64,000 nucleotides of DNA from Lophium mytilinum. Its lineage: Eukaryota; Ascomycota; Dothideomycetes; Mytilinidiales; Mytilinidiaceae. Position 1 is the stretch's first letter. Each line of letters starts with the position of its first letter. Of this stretch, positions 43,166 through 55,202 are shown in pieces. Location: assembly GCA_010093605.1 (NCBI GenBank), contig MU004188.1, positions 1,126,341 to 1,190,340 on the forward strand. Direction: 5' to 3'. Made by a program: the position numbers and the translations under genes. The notes beneath the pieces are model-generated. The model saw only the letters and a program-made list of their open reading frames with translations, was not told the origin of the DNA and ran no database searches.

Positions 43166-46100
43166 TCAGTTCGCCATCTCCAAGTTCCCCATGCTGTTCA
43201 TCCAATCCACATCCATCGCGAACCCGCTGCTCTCCCCCTGCAAGCTGATTGGATTCCCCGCATCAAACGTAAACGCCTCACCCACCGCGTCTAGATTCAG
43301 CAAGCTATCGAAATCGCCGTCGTCGAAGTCGTTGTTCAGCGGCAGGCTCGAGAACATCATCTCATCGCCGTGGTGGTTGAACGGGTTCGGGATGTGCATG
43401 GCGTGCGCCGAGGAGTGCTCCGGGTGGAACTGCGGGCAATCCTCGTCGTGCTCGTGGTCATGATCGCAGTCGTCGTCGTCGTGATCGTGCGAGGAGTATT
43501 GTCGGAGGCCGTGCGCGTGCGTGATGGAGAGGTGGTCGTGGTCTTCGCTATGGTGGTCGCTCTCTGGCGGCGTCGACGCGAGGAACGTCTCGAGCCGCCG
43601 CGCGACTTCTTCGTCGGTCACGTTCGGCCCCTTTTCCAGCGCCGTGAGGTTCGTCGTGCCGGCGTCTGGGGGCGGGGTCAAGGCGCGCGCGAGGTGTGGT
43701 GCTTGCTGGGCTAGCTGGGCGAGGTCGAGGCGGCGGCCGGCGTCGACTAGGTCCTCGACGGTGGTGACGGGCGAGGGCTTCGCGAGAGGGTTCGATGATA
43801 GGCCCGGCAGTGGTGCGATGTGGATGCCTGCTTTGCGGATGGCGGCTTCAAGGAAAGCGGTCGAGTAGTCGGCGGCCGCGTAGAGGTCGCGCAGCTTGCC
43901 CATCACTTGCATGCATTGGCAGAAGCCGCGGAGGGAGGCGCGGCGGGTTTCTTCTTCTGGAGCCTTGATGTCGAGGAGGTGGATTATTATTGCTGGGAGG
44001 AGGACCGTCACGCCGGTGGTGGGGAGGTACTTCACCAAGTCGAGCGAGTCGAGGCGTTGAGCGATGGATGTAATGGCGGATGCAGCTCGACGAACGTTAC
44101 GACGAGAAACATCGAGCAGTTCGGCGCCTGTGTTGTTCTTGGGACTAGGAGCGTTGCTGCTGTGGGATGATGGCAAGACTTGGGGACGATGAAGCGCAGA
44201 GAGGGTCGTGAAGAACACCATGTGGAGCAGTGCGCGGTGGAGATCGATGCAGTCATCGCCAGTCGAAACGTCGCTGTACTTGGCGTCCTCGGGCAGCTCG
44301 TCAACCCATCTCTGGAGCTCTTCGTCGCAGGCTTTGACCTCGCACTTCTCCGGATCAAGTTTCTTGGGCAGGAGCATCATCGTCGTCCGGTCGTTGCTGA
44401 CGCCTTGCTGGTTGTTGAGAACGCAGTACTGCTTGGACAGGACGTGGCTGATGCAAAGACACAATTTGGCCTTCTCAATGCACATGGTGGCCAATTGGCG
44501 CTGCATATCGACATCTCGGGCGATTCTGCAGTCTTGCGGAATGCATGTCACGGTGTCAGGGATAGGCGCGATATCGAAGTCATCGAGCGTGAGCATAGGC
44601 ACATCGTAGTCCTCGGTCTTTATCCGCGTCGGCCTTCGCATTCCCAGTGCAATCAGTCGGTCTCGCATGTAGGTCGACCACCATATTCGCTTCCATAGCT
44701 TTGTTCGCTTCGCGTCCATATTCGATTTATCCGGGTTCCGGTGTAGGCCAATGGTGTGGGCCACCGAAGTGGCCACGCCCATCCAGTGCCATGTATCTTT
44801 CTGGTCATCCGGAGTTTCGTAGTAATACGTCAGAAGAAGGAGCGCCTGCACCAGGGATACGCGATCGGATTCGTAGTCGAAGTCATACAGGAGCTGTTTC
44901 CGTCAGTATTCCGAGCGAATTGCGGTGTGCCGTTAAGCGAGGTGTGCATAAAACGAATTACGCAGAAATAGATGACTGTCGCTTACCCTCGTCTTTTGGA
45001 AGAAGTCCTTTCGCGCTTCCTTGCGAGTGACATAGCCAGCGGCTCGCAAATGGCGCATGTCCACAAAGGCCGAGCCAGCGAACATGACTGACTGGAATAG
45101 GATTAGGCTGATCTTCCCCAGGTTGCCATCCGCATTGTCTAGGGCGGCCACAAACTCGTGGAGGTCCAATAGCGGCATGTACGGGTGCACGAATTCGACA
45201 TAAGCCCGAAGCAACTCATTGCGCAGGGGGGTGCTGGGGATCGTAAGGGCCCCTTTCTTCTCGAGATACGAGACTTCGTCTGGTCCAATCCTGGCCGGTA
45301 GCGGTTTGATGAAAGCTGGAAGATTTGCGACTGGGGCCTGTTTGGGAGCAAGATGCGCAAAATACGGTCCTCGGGAATCTGTGGATAGTGGACTGAATCC
45401 TAGCATGGACGGTGGTTGCGCGGCTGAATTCGAATTTACCGAGAGTCTGCGATTTAGCTCGGAGAAGCTATAATTGAGCCGACTACCGTGGCTTTGGTCT
45501 GAGGCCGGCGTTAGCACATGAAAACGGCACGTGTCATGTGAGACGCATGAAAAAAAAAAAGAAGGAATACGAAAGAAAACAAAGATTCGGTGGACGTACA
45601 AATGGAATGTGGCACATGTTCCTCGCTCCTCGGCTCAGGATCATGTGACCGGCGGGATGAGGCAGCTGCAAGATTCTGGATCGAGTCCAGAGCCTCACGC
45701 GCGGCGAGCTTCCTGGTCGCGCTGGCTGCCGAGGCATTTGTCTCTGTTGTTTGGTCCTCGTCCTTTGACCATTTCCTGTCCAACGTCAGCACATTGCCAC
45801 CGCCTTGCAGCTCCCTGATTGAAGGGTGACAGGGGTGTTTTGTGATCAATATTGATCTGGAGCTTTGCGAATGACGTATAGGCATGGAAAAAAAACAGAT
45901 GGGAAGATTCTCAGGGCCGCGGACTACTCACTTCTTTCTCCTGCTCTCCGACACAATGCACTCGACCTCGTCTAGTCTGCAATTCGTGCAGGGCGCGCCG
46001 TGCTCGGTGACATTGCATCGTACCTTGCGCGCTCGACAGCACTGGCACGCCTTCGAGGCCCTTCTCTTCACTGAACGTCCATTGCCGTTTCCGTCAAGAT

Positions 46101-46182
46101 GGGCAGTAGCTGCCTTTCGCTTCGGAGGCTGTTGATGGTGCTGTATCTCGTGATCCGAGAGGGAGGCGTTGGAGTCAGACAT
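43166..46182 (-). CDS. Zn2Cys6 transcription factor, FarA/CTF1 type (fatty-acid / cutin regulator)
   Basis: Exons 46182-45932, 45775-45600, 45498-44987 and 44893-43166 give 888 residues; all phases fit. The zinc cluster starts at Cys46: ACQCCRARKVRCNV then GAPCTNCRLDEVEC. After the KRKAATAHLDGNGNG lead, the regulatory domain reads LPAFIKPLPARIGPDEVSYL, LRNELLRAYVEFVHPYMPLL, DFDYESDRVSLVQALLLL, DTWHWMGVATSVAHTIGLHR, KRIWWSTYMRDRLIALGMRR. This pattern is that of FarA/FarB of Aspergillus and CTF1 of Fusarium, which bind CCTCGG and switch on beta-oxidation, peroxisome and cutinase genes in response to fatty acids. The C-terminus carries an unusual His/Asp-rich stretch (separate finding). Subfamily assignment is from memory of the motifs. 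Confidence 0.82.
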
Positions 46183-48874
46183 GGCGGCGGTTTTGGGATC
46201 CTCTGGAGCAGAGGGGATGGGGGTGCAACGGGATATTAGTATGGGGATGGGCACGCGGGCAGCTGCGGCCAGGGCAGGGAATCGTGAGGATTATGTACGG
46301 GGCCGCTCTTCTTTCATGGTGGCGGACTAGCTTCCCCTTCTCCTCGAGCCAGGCCTCGTGGAGCTCTTTGGCGTGTGGGGATGGGACGCCCCAGACACCA
46401 ACGTCGACAACGCCCCGGATCATCGGAGCTATTGGGCCTTGGCGGCGGGCGCTGGTGCACTCCCTGCTGCTTGCACAATCCCCCCAGCGGCCGCCAGCGG
46501 TGCCTCGGAAGTACTCGGGAGTCCATCTCCGGACAGACCTTCAGCCCTCCGAGCGGATCCCACTGTCGACGGCACCCGCCAGCATGAGGCATATCATTGC
46601 GTGCCGTTGTGCCGTCTTCATTTCCTGTCCTGCACCTGCAGCTGATCTTCTTCTGCGGTGAGCCCCCCCATACGAATATGTCACTCGGTACAATGGCCGA
46701 CTCTATGCGCGTCTTGAAGACCTCTTGTGCAACAGAACACTGCGCCCTGTCAGAGCCGTTTGCGGTGGAAGCATGTGCCCGGCAGGGCTTGAGCAGCCAA
46801 AGCCCCGAGTCATGTGCTCGAGTCCAGCTCTGATGTCGCCGTCATGAAGTGCAGCTGACTGTGCACCGGCCTTCTCTCCACACTCCAGCGCGATGAGACT
46901 CGGCAGGCATCGTGAAGGCAAGTCCAGCTCTAATGACTTTTTATTCTCTTGCGGAAATGCAGTTCCACCACGCCCCGCCGTCTGGAATTGCCCAGGATCC
47001 GACACTCATGGTTCAGGCAAGTTGCCGCCAGTCGCCTCAGCCGAGCCGCTAGCCCACACAAACAGCTGGATGCATACAAATTGCGGTCTTATGCCTTCCT
47101 TCGGCGGTCGATTCTCGGTCATACTAGGAAGCTGACCCAGGATGAGGGCCTGGTGCGGCGTTCGCCGACTCGGAGCTGTCGAATCGTCGATGTTTCCGAA
47201 ATTCACCGCCGCCGTCCCCTTCTTGCCTAGGACGCGCTTCGGCGAGGCTAGGAAATGCCTGACATTCAAACAGCATTTCGACGGGCCCGCATTCTCTGAT
47301 CTCTTGAATCGACGATTTGGACGATTTTGACGATTTGTCGTATGTGGTACAGTACACATGACGACATCAGGCACCGCCACCAGACAACTACCGGCAGCAA
47401 CGGCTTTCCAGGAGCTGCCAGTCATGTATTTCCAATCATGCGACCGAGAACGTGTGGGGCGTGAAAGAATTGACGACAGCGGCGATCCCCAGACTCCAAG
47501 ATTGCGGGGCCAGCATGGTGGTGACGGCGAAGACTCGGACTGTCTTACAGCCCAACCATGCCCCAATTAATCCGCGGCCGGAACAACGTAAATACACTTG
47601 CCCACGACCGCAATCCGATCGCGGGCTGAATCACCGCCTGCGGGCTACGGCTGTCTTCTGGCGGACCTACTCCATCTAACGGTGTAGTAGTTCAGTCTCT
47701 CTATCGTCATCACTTACCTCGATACGCTGCTGTACAGTACGCTAACTTTTTTGATATCGACCCATCTAGAACTTTGATGTTGCCCTAACATGCTGAGAAA
47801 ACCCTGACGCAAGCCGCAACTGACATTATCCCAGTCGCGTCGAACCGCGAATCGCTAATCGAAGCAGTCCACTCATCTGGTTGGTACGATCCCGCAGACG
47901 CTAGAGGTGGGCATGGAGCCCCGCACTTTCTTACCCGCTATCTCAGGGTCATTTGAAATCCAGAGGTGGAGGTGGGCATTGCTGCAGGGCGCGCCTAGCA
48001 ATTTGAGGGGAATGTCCATCCTGCGATGCGCTCCATACGCTGATGCTGAAGTGGCACAGCGGACATCAGGAAGATACCGTACAGGATCTACCCAGCATGC
48101 AGGTAAGATCATCCTAGTTCAGACACGCCCGAAACCAAGGATTCGGCAAATCTATAACCCATAGCCAATCAGAGGCGATGCGATTTCAAAGACTCGAGGC
48201 AGCCCACGTGACTAGAGCTCAGGTCACATGACTGATCCGTCACCAGCTATTGCGAGTCCTTCAAAAGAGGGTGTTCAATTGGGGAATCCTCCAAACGGCC
48301 TTCACACTTACTTGCAACGCTCTGTTGAGCTGTTGGCTCTTGAGGGCGGTATTGAGTTTGCTTCTCAAAGCGGAACCGCATACGTTCACTGTGGACCCGC
48401 AAAAGGGCGGAATCATGAGTACCACGATGTCCAAAGATTTTACCGTCAAGCCACCCGCTTCTCCGCACTCAATGACGTTCGCATTGCCAAGCCTGGATGT
48501 AAGTTTCGGACAATAATGGAACATCATGCTATCAGGTGAGGAGGCGTTCCGGCGCAAAGGGTGGAACGCCACAATGCAGACAAAACAGCATCATACGAAC
48601 CAATCAGAAAAAGGAAATTCACAAAACCGGTTCCAGAGTACGAGGTCACAGCACACTCAGTCACGCCGAGATCATTACGCCAAGGTCATACTTATACACC
48701 AAGGTCATGGACATCATTATCCTCTTCAACCGAAAAATCATATCTACTGTTACATTTACTCTCCTTTCTTCATATTCACACAAGATAGGACCCCTTCTGC
48801 TGCTCTTCAAGCAAAAATAAAGTGGAAAAAGTATGCGACACAAAGTCTCCGACAACCACATTGCTCCAATACGC
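46183..48874. other. Long gap upstream of the FarA-type gene
   Basis: 2.7 kb, with the promoter of the regulator on the left and the 3' flank of the mannanase on the right. One CCTCGG hexamer (46503) lies 321 bases before the regulator start, possible autoregulation. The largest open frame (47006-47566, minus, 186 codons) lacks a plausible protein and overlaps several others. Nothing else is supported. Confidence 0.55.
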
Positions 48875-50551
48875 TCAGGTATACAAAAGATCCGCCTCGG
48901 TCCCTGGACATGGCGCAATCGGCAAAGACGCATCCACAGTCTCGCCCTTCATCTTGAACAAATGCTGGCGAATCTTGATGACCTGCTCCGTCACATTGAC
49001 AGGGTTGGTAGGGTTACCATATTGCAGGGTGAAGCTATCCTATGAGATGGTTAGTTGATATCCACGTAGCCCCCTCCTCGGAGATATTTCGGGGTGGGAC
49101 ATCTTTTTTGCACTCACACTAGAATGATTGACGTAAGTCGTACAGTCTGGTACGTTGTGCATGAACAGACTCCAGAAATGATCTAGTGCGATGTTAGCCT
49201 ATACTCCACTCGCAGAGTACTCAGGGGCGATTCTACTGACCTCCTGCAATCACCGGCTTCTTCTTCTCCTGGTAGCTCTCGATAGTTGCGAAGAAGTCTT
49301 CCAGGGGCGCCATATCCGGCTGCACATCCGTCCAGCCATACTCTGCCGCAAAGTATACCTTATCCGCGCTCGCAACCAGGTCAATACCATCGGTCAACTT
49401 CGTGTTATTGGGCGGGTAAAAGTGATCCGAGAAGATATCCACGTCCTTGAGGCTCAAATGCGTCTTGTTAATGCCATACGTTCCGTCGATCACGAGCTTC
49501 GCGGGAGCCAGCTTCTTGATGTAGCTCGCGATTTCGGCCGTCCACGAGACAGGGACGTTCATATCTTGGAATTTGGGCCCACCAAGCTCGTTGCCCGTTT
49601 CGTAGGCGAAGATCGTAGGGTCTGCGGCGTAGCTAAGACCGGTGTAGGGGTTCACGTGCGTGAGTAGGATCTTGATATAGTTCTTAAAGTCGGCGACAAT
49701 TGTAGGGTTGGTGTAAAACTCCTGAACTTTCGGGTCGCTGGTGAGAGGGTCAGCTTTCTTTACTTCAATCTCATTTTCTTCTTCCCTCTGCTTCGATTTC
49801 ACAACCCCATTTTCAGTCCTTAGACTCCTTCTTGGTTCTGAGATACTCACATCGGATCCGACGCTGAAATATTAACCCCCCTCCACCTCAAAAACGTAAA
49901 CTTCCCACCATGATAATAATCATAATTATCCACCTAAACACGCTCGTCAGCCCTGCATTACCAAAACCTCAAACCCCCCACCCAAGCACTCTCCACACTC
50001 ACCAACGGTGCAAACAAGCGCACTCCATGCATCCTCGCCTCATACACCGCCCAATCCATCGTCTCAAACGCCTCCTCATTCACCACCCCCAACTCCGGCA
50101 TCAAACTCAGCGGATTCCCCACACTAACCCCCAGCGTCTGCGACCGAACCGTCCGCCCCCCAAGCACCGCGACCGTGCTCATGATTTCGGTGATGCGTCC
50201 TTTGGTCGGGTAGCTCGCGTTCAGCGGCGCGTAGAAGGGGGAGCCGGCGGGTGGGATCACGTTCTCGTCGAGCCCGAGCCAGTACACGTTTGCGCCGGAG
50301 GCGGTCCAGCGCACGTTGGAGAGGAGGAGCTCGCTGCCGCGGCGGGTGACGTAGGTGTTGCGCTGGAGGGCGATGGAGAGGGCCTTTTTGTAGGGCGAGA
50401 GGAGCTTGGAGTTCCAGGGGGCGAAGGAGCCTTTGAGGGGGTTGGAAAGGGAGGATAGAAGGGGGCTGATGAAATTGGGGACGGGGTCTGATGGGATAGC
50501 GGTCGTGAAGGCGGATAATGCTAGAGGGGTCAAGAGAAGAGGGAGTTTCAT
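48875..50551 (-). CDS. Secreted GH5 mannan endo-1,4-beta-mannosidase
   Basis: Exons 50551-50003, 49933-49851, 49737-49241, 49182-49118 and 49039-48875 give 452 residues. Residues 1-19 (MKLPLLLTPLALSAFTTAIP) form a signal peptide. The catalytic domain shows RNTYVTRRGSELLL, then TASGANVYWLGLDEN, LVDNYDYYHGGKFTFLRWRG, the proton-donor site IFAYETGNELGG (Glu261), DHFYPP, the nucleophile YFAAEYGW (Glu343) and GDHFWSLF. These match family 5 endo-beta-mannanases, which cleave plant mannans and galactomannans outside the cell. There is no carbohydrate-binding module. Introns are confirmed by the family text across each junction (LFAPLVDNYDYY, VIAGDHFW). Confidence 0.9.
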
Positions 50552-51508
50552 GGTGGGCGATTAGTGGCCGAGTCGACCTTAGGTGGTGGAATTGATATAG
50601 TGCGATTCGCAGAAATATGAAAAAGACGAAGGACACTGGACTTCGAGAGGGTAAAAGAGGCAGAGCGGGAATGCCGCCAACCCGGATTCCTGCCTCTTCA
50701 TATTGCTGGACCTGCAATTGACCGCTGGAGAAACGCAGGTACCGACGAACTATGACATATGCGATATGCCGTCTAGTAGCGGCTCGCCATTGGGAGCCTC
50801 CGCCTTCAAAGAGGCTAAACAGCAGCTCGTTTAGGCACATTATGCTGGTCGAGACCAATCACGTACTCCTGCGCAGGCGATCGCTCTCGGGGCATAAGCG
50901 GGCGAGCATCGGTAGCTTACTAGGATCTTACTTCGATTCATACATATAAGCTATCATCGCAATATATTCGTCTTAGGAATCTCAGAGCGCATAAGAGCAT
51001 CCACCTTCAGAATCATCTCTCTCGATTCGACTGACCTGTCTATCAACGATCCAGCCATCTGTTCACTTCTCTCGAATTCCGTTACTGTACCGGCCAACAG
51101 GGACATCTCACCGCTAACGGACCGGTTTCCCGGGAGCCGTGATTGTTTGGGAATGAGGGGATTGCCAAGAAGACATGATGTACGACATTTATATTATCCG
51201 CACCGGTTTCCCGGTTAGTCTCGCTACCGCCTGCTGAAATAAGCAAGGGGTTTTATGGGTACGTCGAATCGCAGGGGTGTGTGCGGGGAATTTTGCAAAA
51301 TGTTATTGGGTTGTATTATGATGGCCGTGGTGGGAGTGGGCATTTGTGGTTTAGCTGGGTAGTGTAGTTGATGAGACGCTTTCATATGTGATTCTTGTGC
51401 ATTGCTGACACTGAAGATTGCAGGGGTGTTTTATCGATATAAAATACAGGACTAGGACATCGTCACATTTGCAGGGCTCCCTTAAATTTAGACAATGGAG
51501 CTTCAGCC
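50552..51508. other. Gap upstream of the mannanase
   Basis: About 960 bases: mannanase promoter plus the 3' flank of the acyl-CoA dehydrogenase. No gene or repeat seen. The segment 51110-51230 repeats ggtttcccgg twice without further structure. Confidence 0.55.
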
Positions 51509-52961
51509 TTATAGCTTCGACGAGCCCTTGGGGATTTCCATCGCCTTGGTCTTGTTTTTGAAGTTCTTGACGAGCTGTCGTACAGCCAGATCAAGCATGA
51601 CATCCTCCGATCCACCAGGTATCCGAATACCGGGCACCTCGCGGTATATCCCTAAGTGTCAGGTTAGCTACTATTCAAACCAATTGAGAACGGCATCTCC
51701 ACTTACTCTCAGCAAGCGCTCCTTGTCCACTCTTCGTGTACCCATTACCCCCAAACAGCAGCACCGCGCACCTCGCGCACTCATCCAGCACAATACCACT
51801 CTGAGCCTTCACCAATGCCGTCAACCCCCCCAATTCGACATCCGCCGTCGCCTTCGGCAGCTTGGTCATCTGATACACAAACTGCTCAACCCACGCCCAC
51901 TGGCTCTCCAGCATAGCGCCGCATTTCGCGAGCCTATGCCTAACCACCGGTTGCTCCACCAGCGCCTTCCCAAACGCCTCGCGCTTCATCACATACTCCA
52001 TCGCGCTCGTGAGCGCCACGCGCGCCTGCCGTGTCGCGCCAATCGCAATCGTCAGCCGCTCGTGGTTGAAGTTGGTCATGATGTACTTCATCCCCATGCC
52101 CTCGTCGCCAATCAGGTTCTCCACGGGGACCTTGACGTCGTCGAGCTCGATGAAGGTCGTGCCCGCGCTAATCTGCCCGCCCACCTTCAGCCGCCGCATG
52201 GTGACGCCCGGGTAGCCAAGCAGCGGGACGACAACCATGCTGAGTCCTGAGGGGCCGGGCCCGCCGGTGCGTACGGCCATGGAGGAGTATTGCGACCAGA
52301 TGCCGTTGGTGATCCACTTCTTCGTGCCGTTGATGATATAGTGCTTCCCGTCGGGCGTCTTGGTGGCAGTGGTGGAGATGTTGGCGACGTCGCTGCCGGC
52401 GCCGGGCTCGGTGATGGCGATGCAGGTGCGCTTCTTGGCGGTCAGGAGGTCGGGGAGGAAGCGCTCTTGGAGTTGTGCGTTGCCGAATTTGAGGATCGGG
52501 GGCACGCCGAAGGAAATGCCGGTTGTGAGGGAGCCTGAGGGCCCGGCGAGGCCGGAGCGGGCCATCTGATAGTCATGGAGGATTAGTGTAGGTTCGATTG
52601 GTCATGGGAGAGGCATAGTGTGTACCTCGTCGCAATAGATCATGGTGTGGATGTAGTCGAAGTCCTCAACCTTCAACACCCCTAGGAAATCATGAATTCC
52701 CAGTTTCTTCAGCCATTCCACTGGCAACGGTGCAGGTAGAGATGGAATCAGCATTCCAGCTTTTGCGAAGTTCTCAAACACGCTCTCGGGGAGCGTCTCG
52801 TTGGTGTCCCATTCCAGCGCTTGGTCGATCAGGTTCTCTTGGATGAAGGCGCGGCATGCCTGCTGCCACCTGAGATGACTCTCAGTGTAGTATGGAGAAG
52901 GTAGGCCGGCGAGGTATGGGGGCTCCGAGAAGGGGACTATGGGGTTGGTGATGGCTGACAT
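51509..52961 (-). CDS. Acyl-CoA dehydrogenase
   Basis: Exons 52961-52626, 52565-51707 and 51651-51509 give 445 residues. FAD enzyme that makes the alpha,beta double bond of an acyl-CoA. Visible are the N-terminal helices (RWQQACRAFIQENLID), the middle beta domain with CIAITEPGAGSDVANI and GTKKWITNGIWSQY, and the C-terminal helices with NHERLTIAIGATRQARVAL, REAFGKALVEQPVV and FGGNGYTKSGQGALAE. Next comes a last exon with REVPGIRIPGGSEDVMLDLAVRQL, in which IPGGSED places the conserved C-terminal FAD contact. No mitochondrial presequence is evident, so a peroxisomal or cytosolic position is possible. The C-terminal SSKL is close to, but not exactly, a PTS1 signal; SKL itself is the last tripeptide, which supports peroxisomal import. 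Confidence 0.92.
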
Positions 52962-53224
52962 GATGGGCGAGATTGAGGACGAAATGCGGGGAGAAAGGGC
53001 AGGTATCAAGCTTCAAAGCCTCGCAACGCGTCGATATTGGAGAATAAAAAGTAGCGGGAGTATATAAGAGACCAAGCTACAGCTGACAGGTAGCTGCCTT
53101 TGTGCTTTTACATGGCGGCGGAGGCGCAATATCTAACTCCTTCGTAGCAAGTGGAGGTGGAGATCTGGGGATGGCCCACGCTGACAGTCGACTGCCGAGT
53201 GGCCCTCGCTCCATATTCTATGAA

Positions 53225-53323
53225 CCGAGGTGGACTCACGAGCTAGCAGTCCCCAAGTGGGCATGCTACAGAACACACAACCATCATGGCTTTCGGTTGA
53301 TCTGGTATCTGAATGCACCTCGG
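53225..53323 (-). promoter_or_regulatory. Two FarA/CTF1-type hexamers upstream of the acyl-CoA dehydrogenase
   Basis: CCGAGG at 53225-53230 and CCTCGG at 53318-53323, about 265 and 360 bases before the start codon. CCTCGG is the core site reported for FarA/FarB and CTF1. The hexamer is short, so chance occurrence is quite possible. Confidence 0.4.
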
Positions 53324-54125
53324 GTTGTCTACTTTACAGTCTAGTTTGAGTCTTGCGAATTGCATCTTCATGCTATTTAATGCAGTGTCAAGTACTATCC
53401 GTTGATCAAAATAGCCCCTCTCTGTACGTGTTTTAGTTTCAAGCTCTGTACAGTTCGTTCGTGGTTTTTGGAGCCCCTGGCACATCCCCCAGAGTCCATT
53501 CTATTCTTATGCCTCAGATCAAATATCTCAAAGCAGTGTTAGGTACCGTCCTCAATGCTATCCGACATCGCTTGATTGCCAATGGCATTCATGGTGCCCT
53601 CGAAACCCATGGAATGCGCTACAAAGCTTTGGGCCGGAGGCTAATGTCCCGAGTCGAGCTCTCCGAGTAATTCAACCCGGAAGAGCATGATGCAACCTCC
53701 GGATCAAAGAAGCTAGGTAAACCGGGATTTTTGAGCCTCAGTCCGATCTTGCTCCTACTATGCTAGGGTAGTCAGTTGTCATGGGCCCGGCGAAGGCCTA
53801 GACATCAGCCTCGCGGACATTCATTGCTCTTCCATTCCGAGTTCGACCTTGACGAACGAATTTACGGAGATCACAGTCTGGGATGAACTAGCACGCTCAC
53901 AGGTTGTTCAGTGTCCTACTAGCTACCCTTTCATGCGTCTAAGAGGACTCCACCCTCTTCACATTCCCCCTTTCTGCCTACTAGTAAATGATAATTGCTG
54001 ACATAACATGGCACGTGACCTATCCGGCACCTACGTCTACCCCAGCAACACCACCAAAACCTTCTCAGATCGCCTCCAAACTCAAACCCCATCCATTTCA
54101 AAGCCTGTCAACTCTCCCACCTAAG

Positions 54126-54650
54126 TACGGTACTCGTACAGCCAAATCTGCGGTTTCACTTTTCATCGCCTGCGTCAGGAGTGAAAAGCCAAGATTCCGA
54201 CGTAGGAGGACTACCCAAAACTGAAATACGCAATTTTGGTCCAATTGCGCCCAAAATCGAACGACACTATAAAGGGGTGCCCATAAACATTTGCTGAACG
54301 TTTGGTACTTATGCCTTCAAATTCGCGCTTTCACTTTTCACCGCCTGCGTCAGGAGTGAAAAGCCAAGATTCCGACGCATGAGGACTACCCAAAACCTGA
54401 ATACGCAATTCTAGTCCAATGGCTCCCAAACTTGAACGAGACTATGAATGACTATCTAGAAATATCTGCTGAACGTTTGGTAGTCATACCTCTAAATCTG
54501 CGATGTCACTTTTTGTCGCCTGCGTCAGGGGTGAATCGCCAAGATTCCGACGCAGGAGGACTACCCAAAGCTGAAAACCGCAATTTGGTCGGATTGCGCC
54601 CAAAATTGGTCGAGAAAATTGGAGGGGTGCTTCAAAGCATTTGCTGAGCG
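54126..54650. repeat. Three tandem copies of a 175-bp repeat
   Basis: Units begin at 54126, 54301 and 54476, each with exact 175-bp length and no indels apparent. The best-conserved core reads cgcctgcgtcagg, gtgaaaagccaagattccga and gaggactacccaaa; the last part ends tttgctgaacgtttgg. Unit 2 has a perfect 8-bp inverted repeat (cttttcac / gtgaaaag) around the cgcctgcgtcagga loop. cctgcgtc is also the inverse of the gacgcagg downstream in unit 3. No coding frame is kept. Confidence 0.9.
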
Positions 54651-55202
54651 CTTGGTAGGAACGTATTCAGGCTTTAATTATCAAAGTTACCTCGTGGTGT
54701 GAAATCGGGGTGGTTCGTGCGCACTGGCTTGTCGTTGCTTGTGGTGGCTTAACGGGCTTTCAAAATCCTATGCGAAATGGATAATTTGAAGCCGCGGAGG
54801 TTGAGCAGGTTGAGAGAGTCTCTTGGGTGGCATGCTATCTGAAAGTGCTGCTCTGATAGTGCTCGTGTGTCCAGGATAGTAGGTGATGCTGTAGCTTTCT
54901 CTCATGGTCACAAGACCGCGGTCTAACTACAGCACCTCCACATGACCCCACTGAATTCTTTGGTTGTCCTAATAGTGGAATCGTTCATTCTACTTTGTAG
55001 CAGAAGTCTCATGGTGACACAGTGCAAACAACGAGAACTTTTTCGCTCACCCTACGAACTGAGGATGATGATAGATGTATGTGACAGACCAGTACCTTCA
55101 TCCATCTCCCCAATCTCCCAATGACTTGCGGTAGTGAGGTGAGACCCAAAACGCCATTCAATGCATTTCCTAAACTCGTTCCAACATCAACCACCAAACC
55201 GA

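Larger units (their letters stand above)
52962..55202. other. Gap with acyl-CoA dehydrogenase promoter and 175-bp tandem repeats
   Basis: 2.2 kb with no gene. A TATA box (tatataagag on the + strand, 53061) lies 100 bases before the dehydrogenase start. Two CCTCGG/CCGAGG hexamers lie further up. The repeat array is at 54126-54650. Confidence 0.65.

Noticed and set aside
47006-47566. 186-codon open frame on the minus strand in the long gap
   Set aside because: No domain, odd composition, overlaps several equally long frames on the other strand, and no splice signals extend it.
49741-49850. Reading the mannanase third exon upstream to 49850
   Set aside because: The frame is open, but the segment is intron: the GTGAGT donor at 49850 and the CAG acceptor at 49738 restore the family text, whereas the extension is charged and unrelated.
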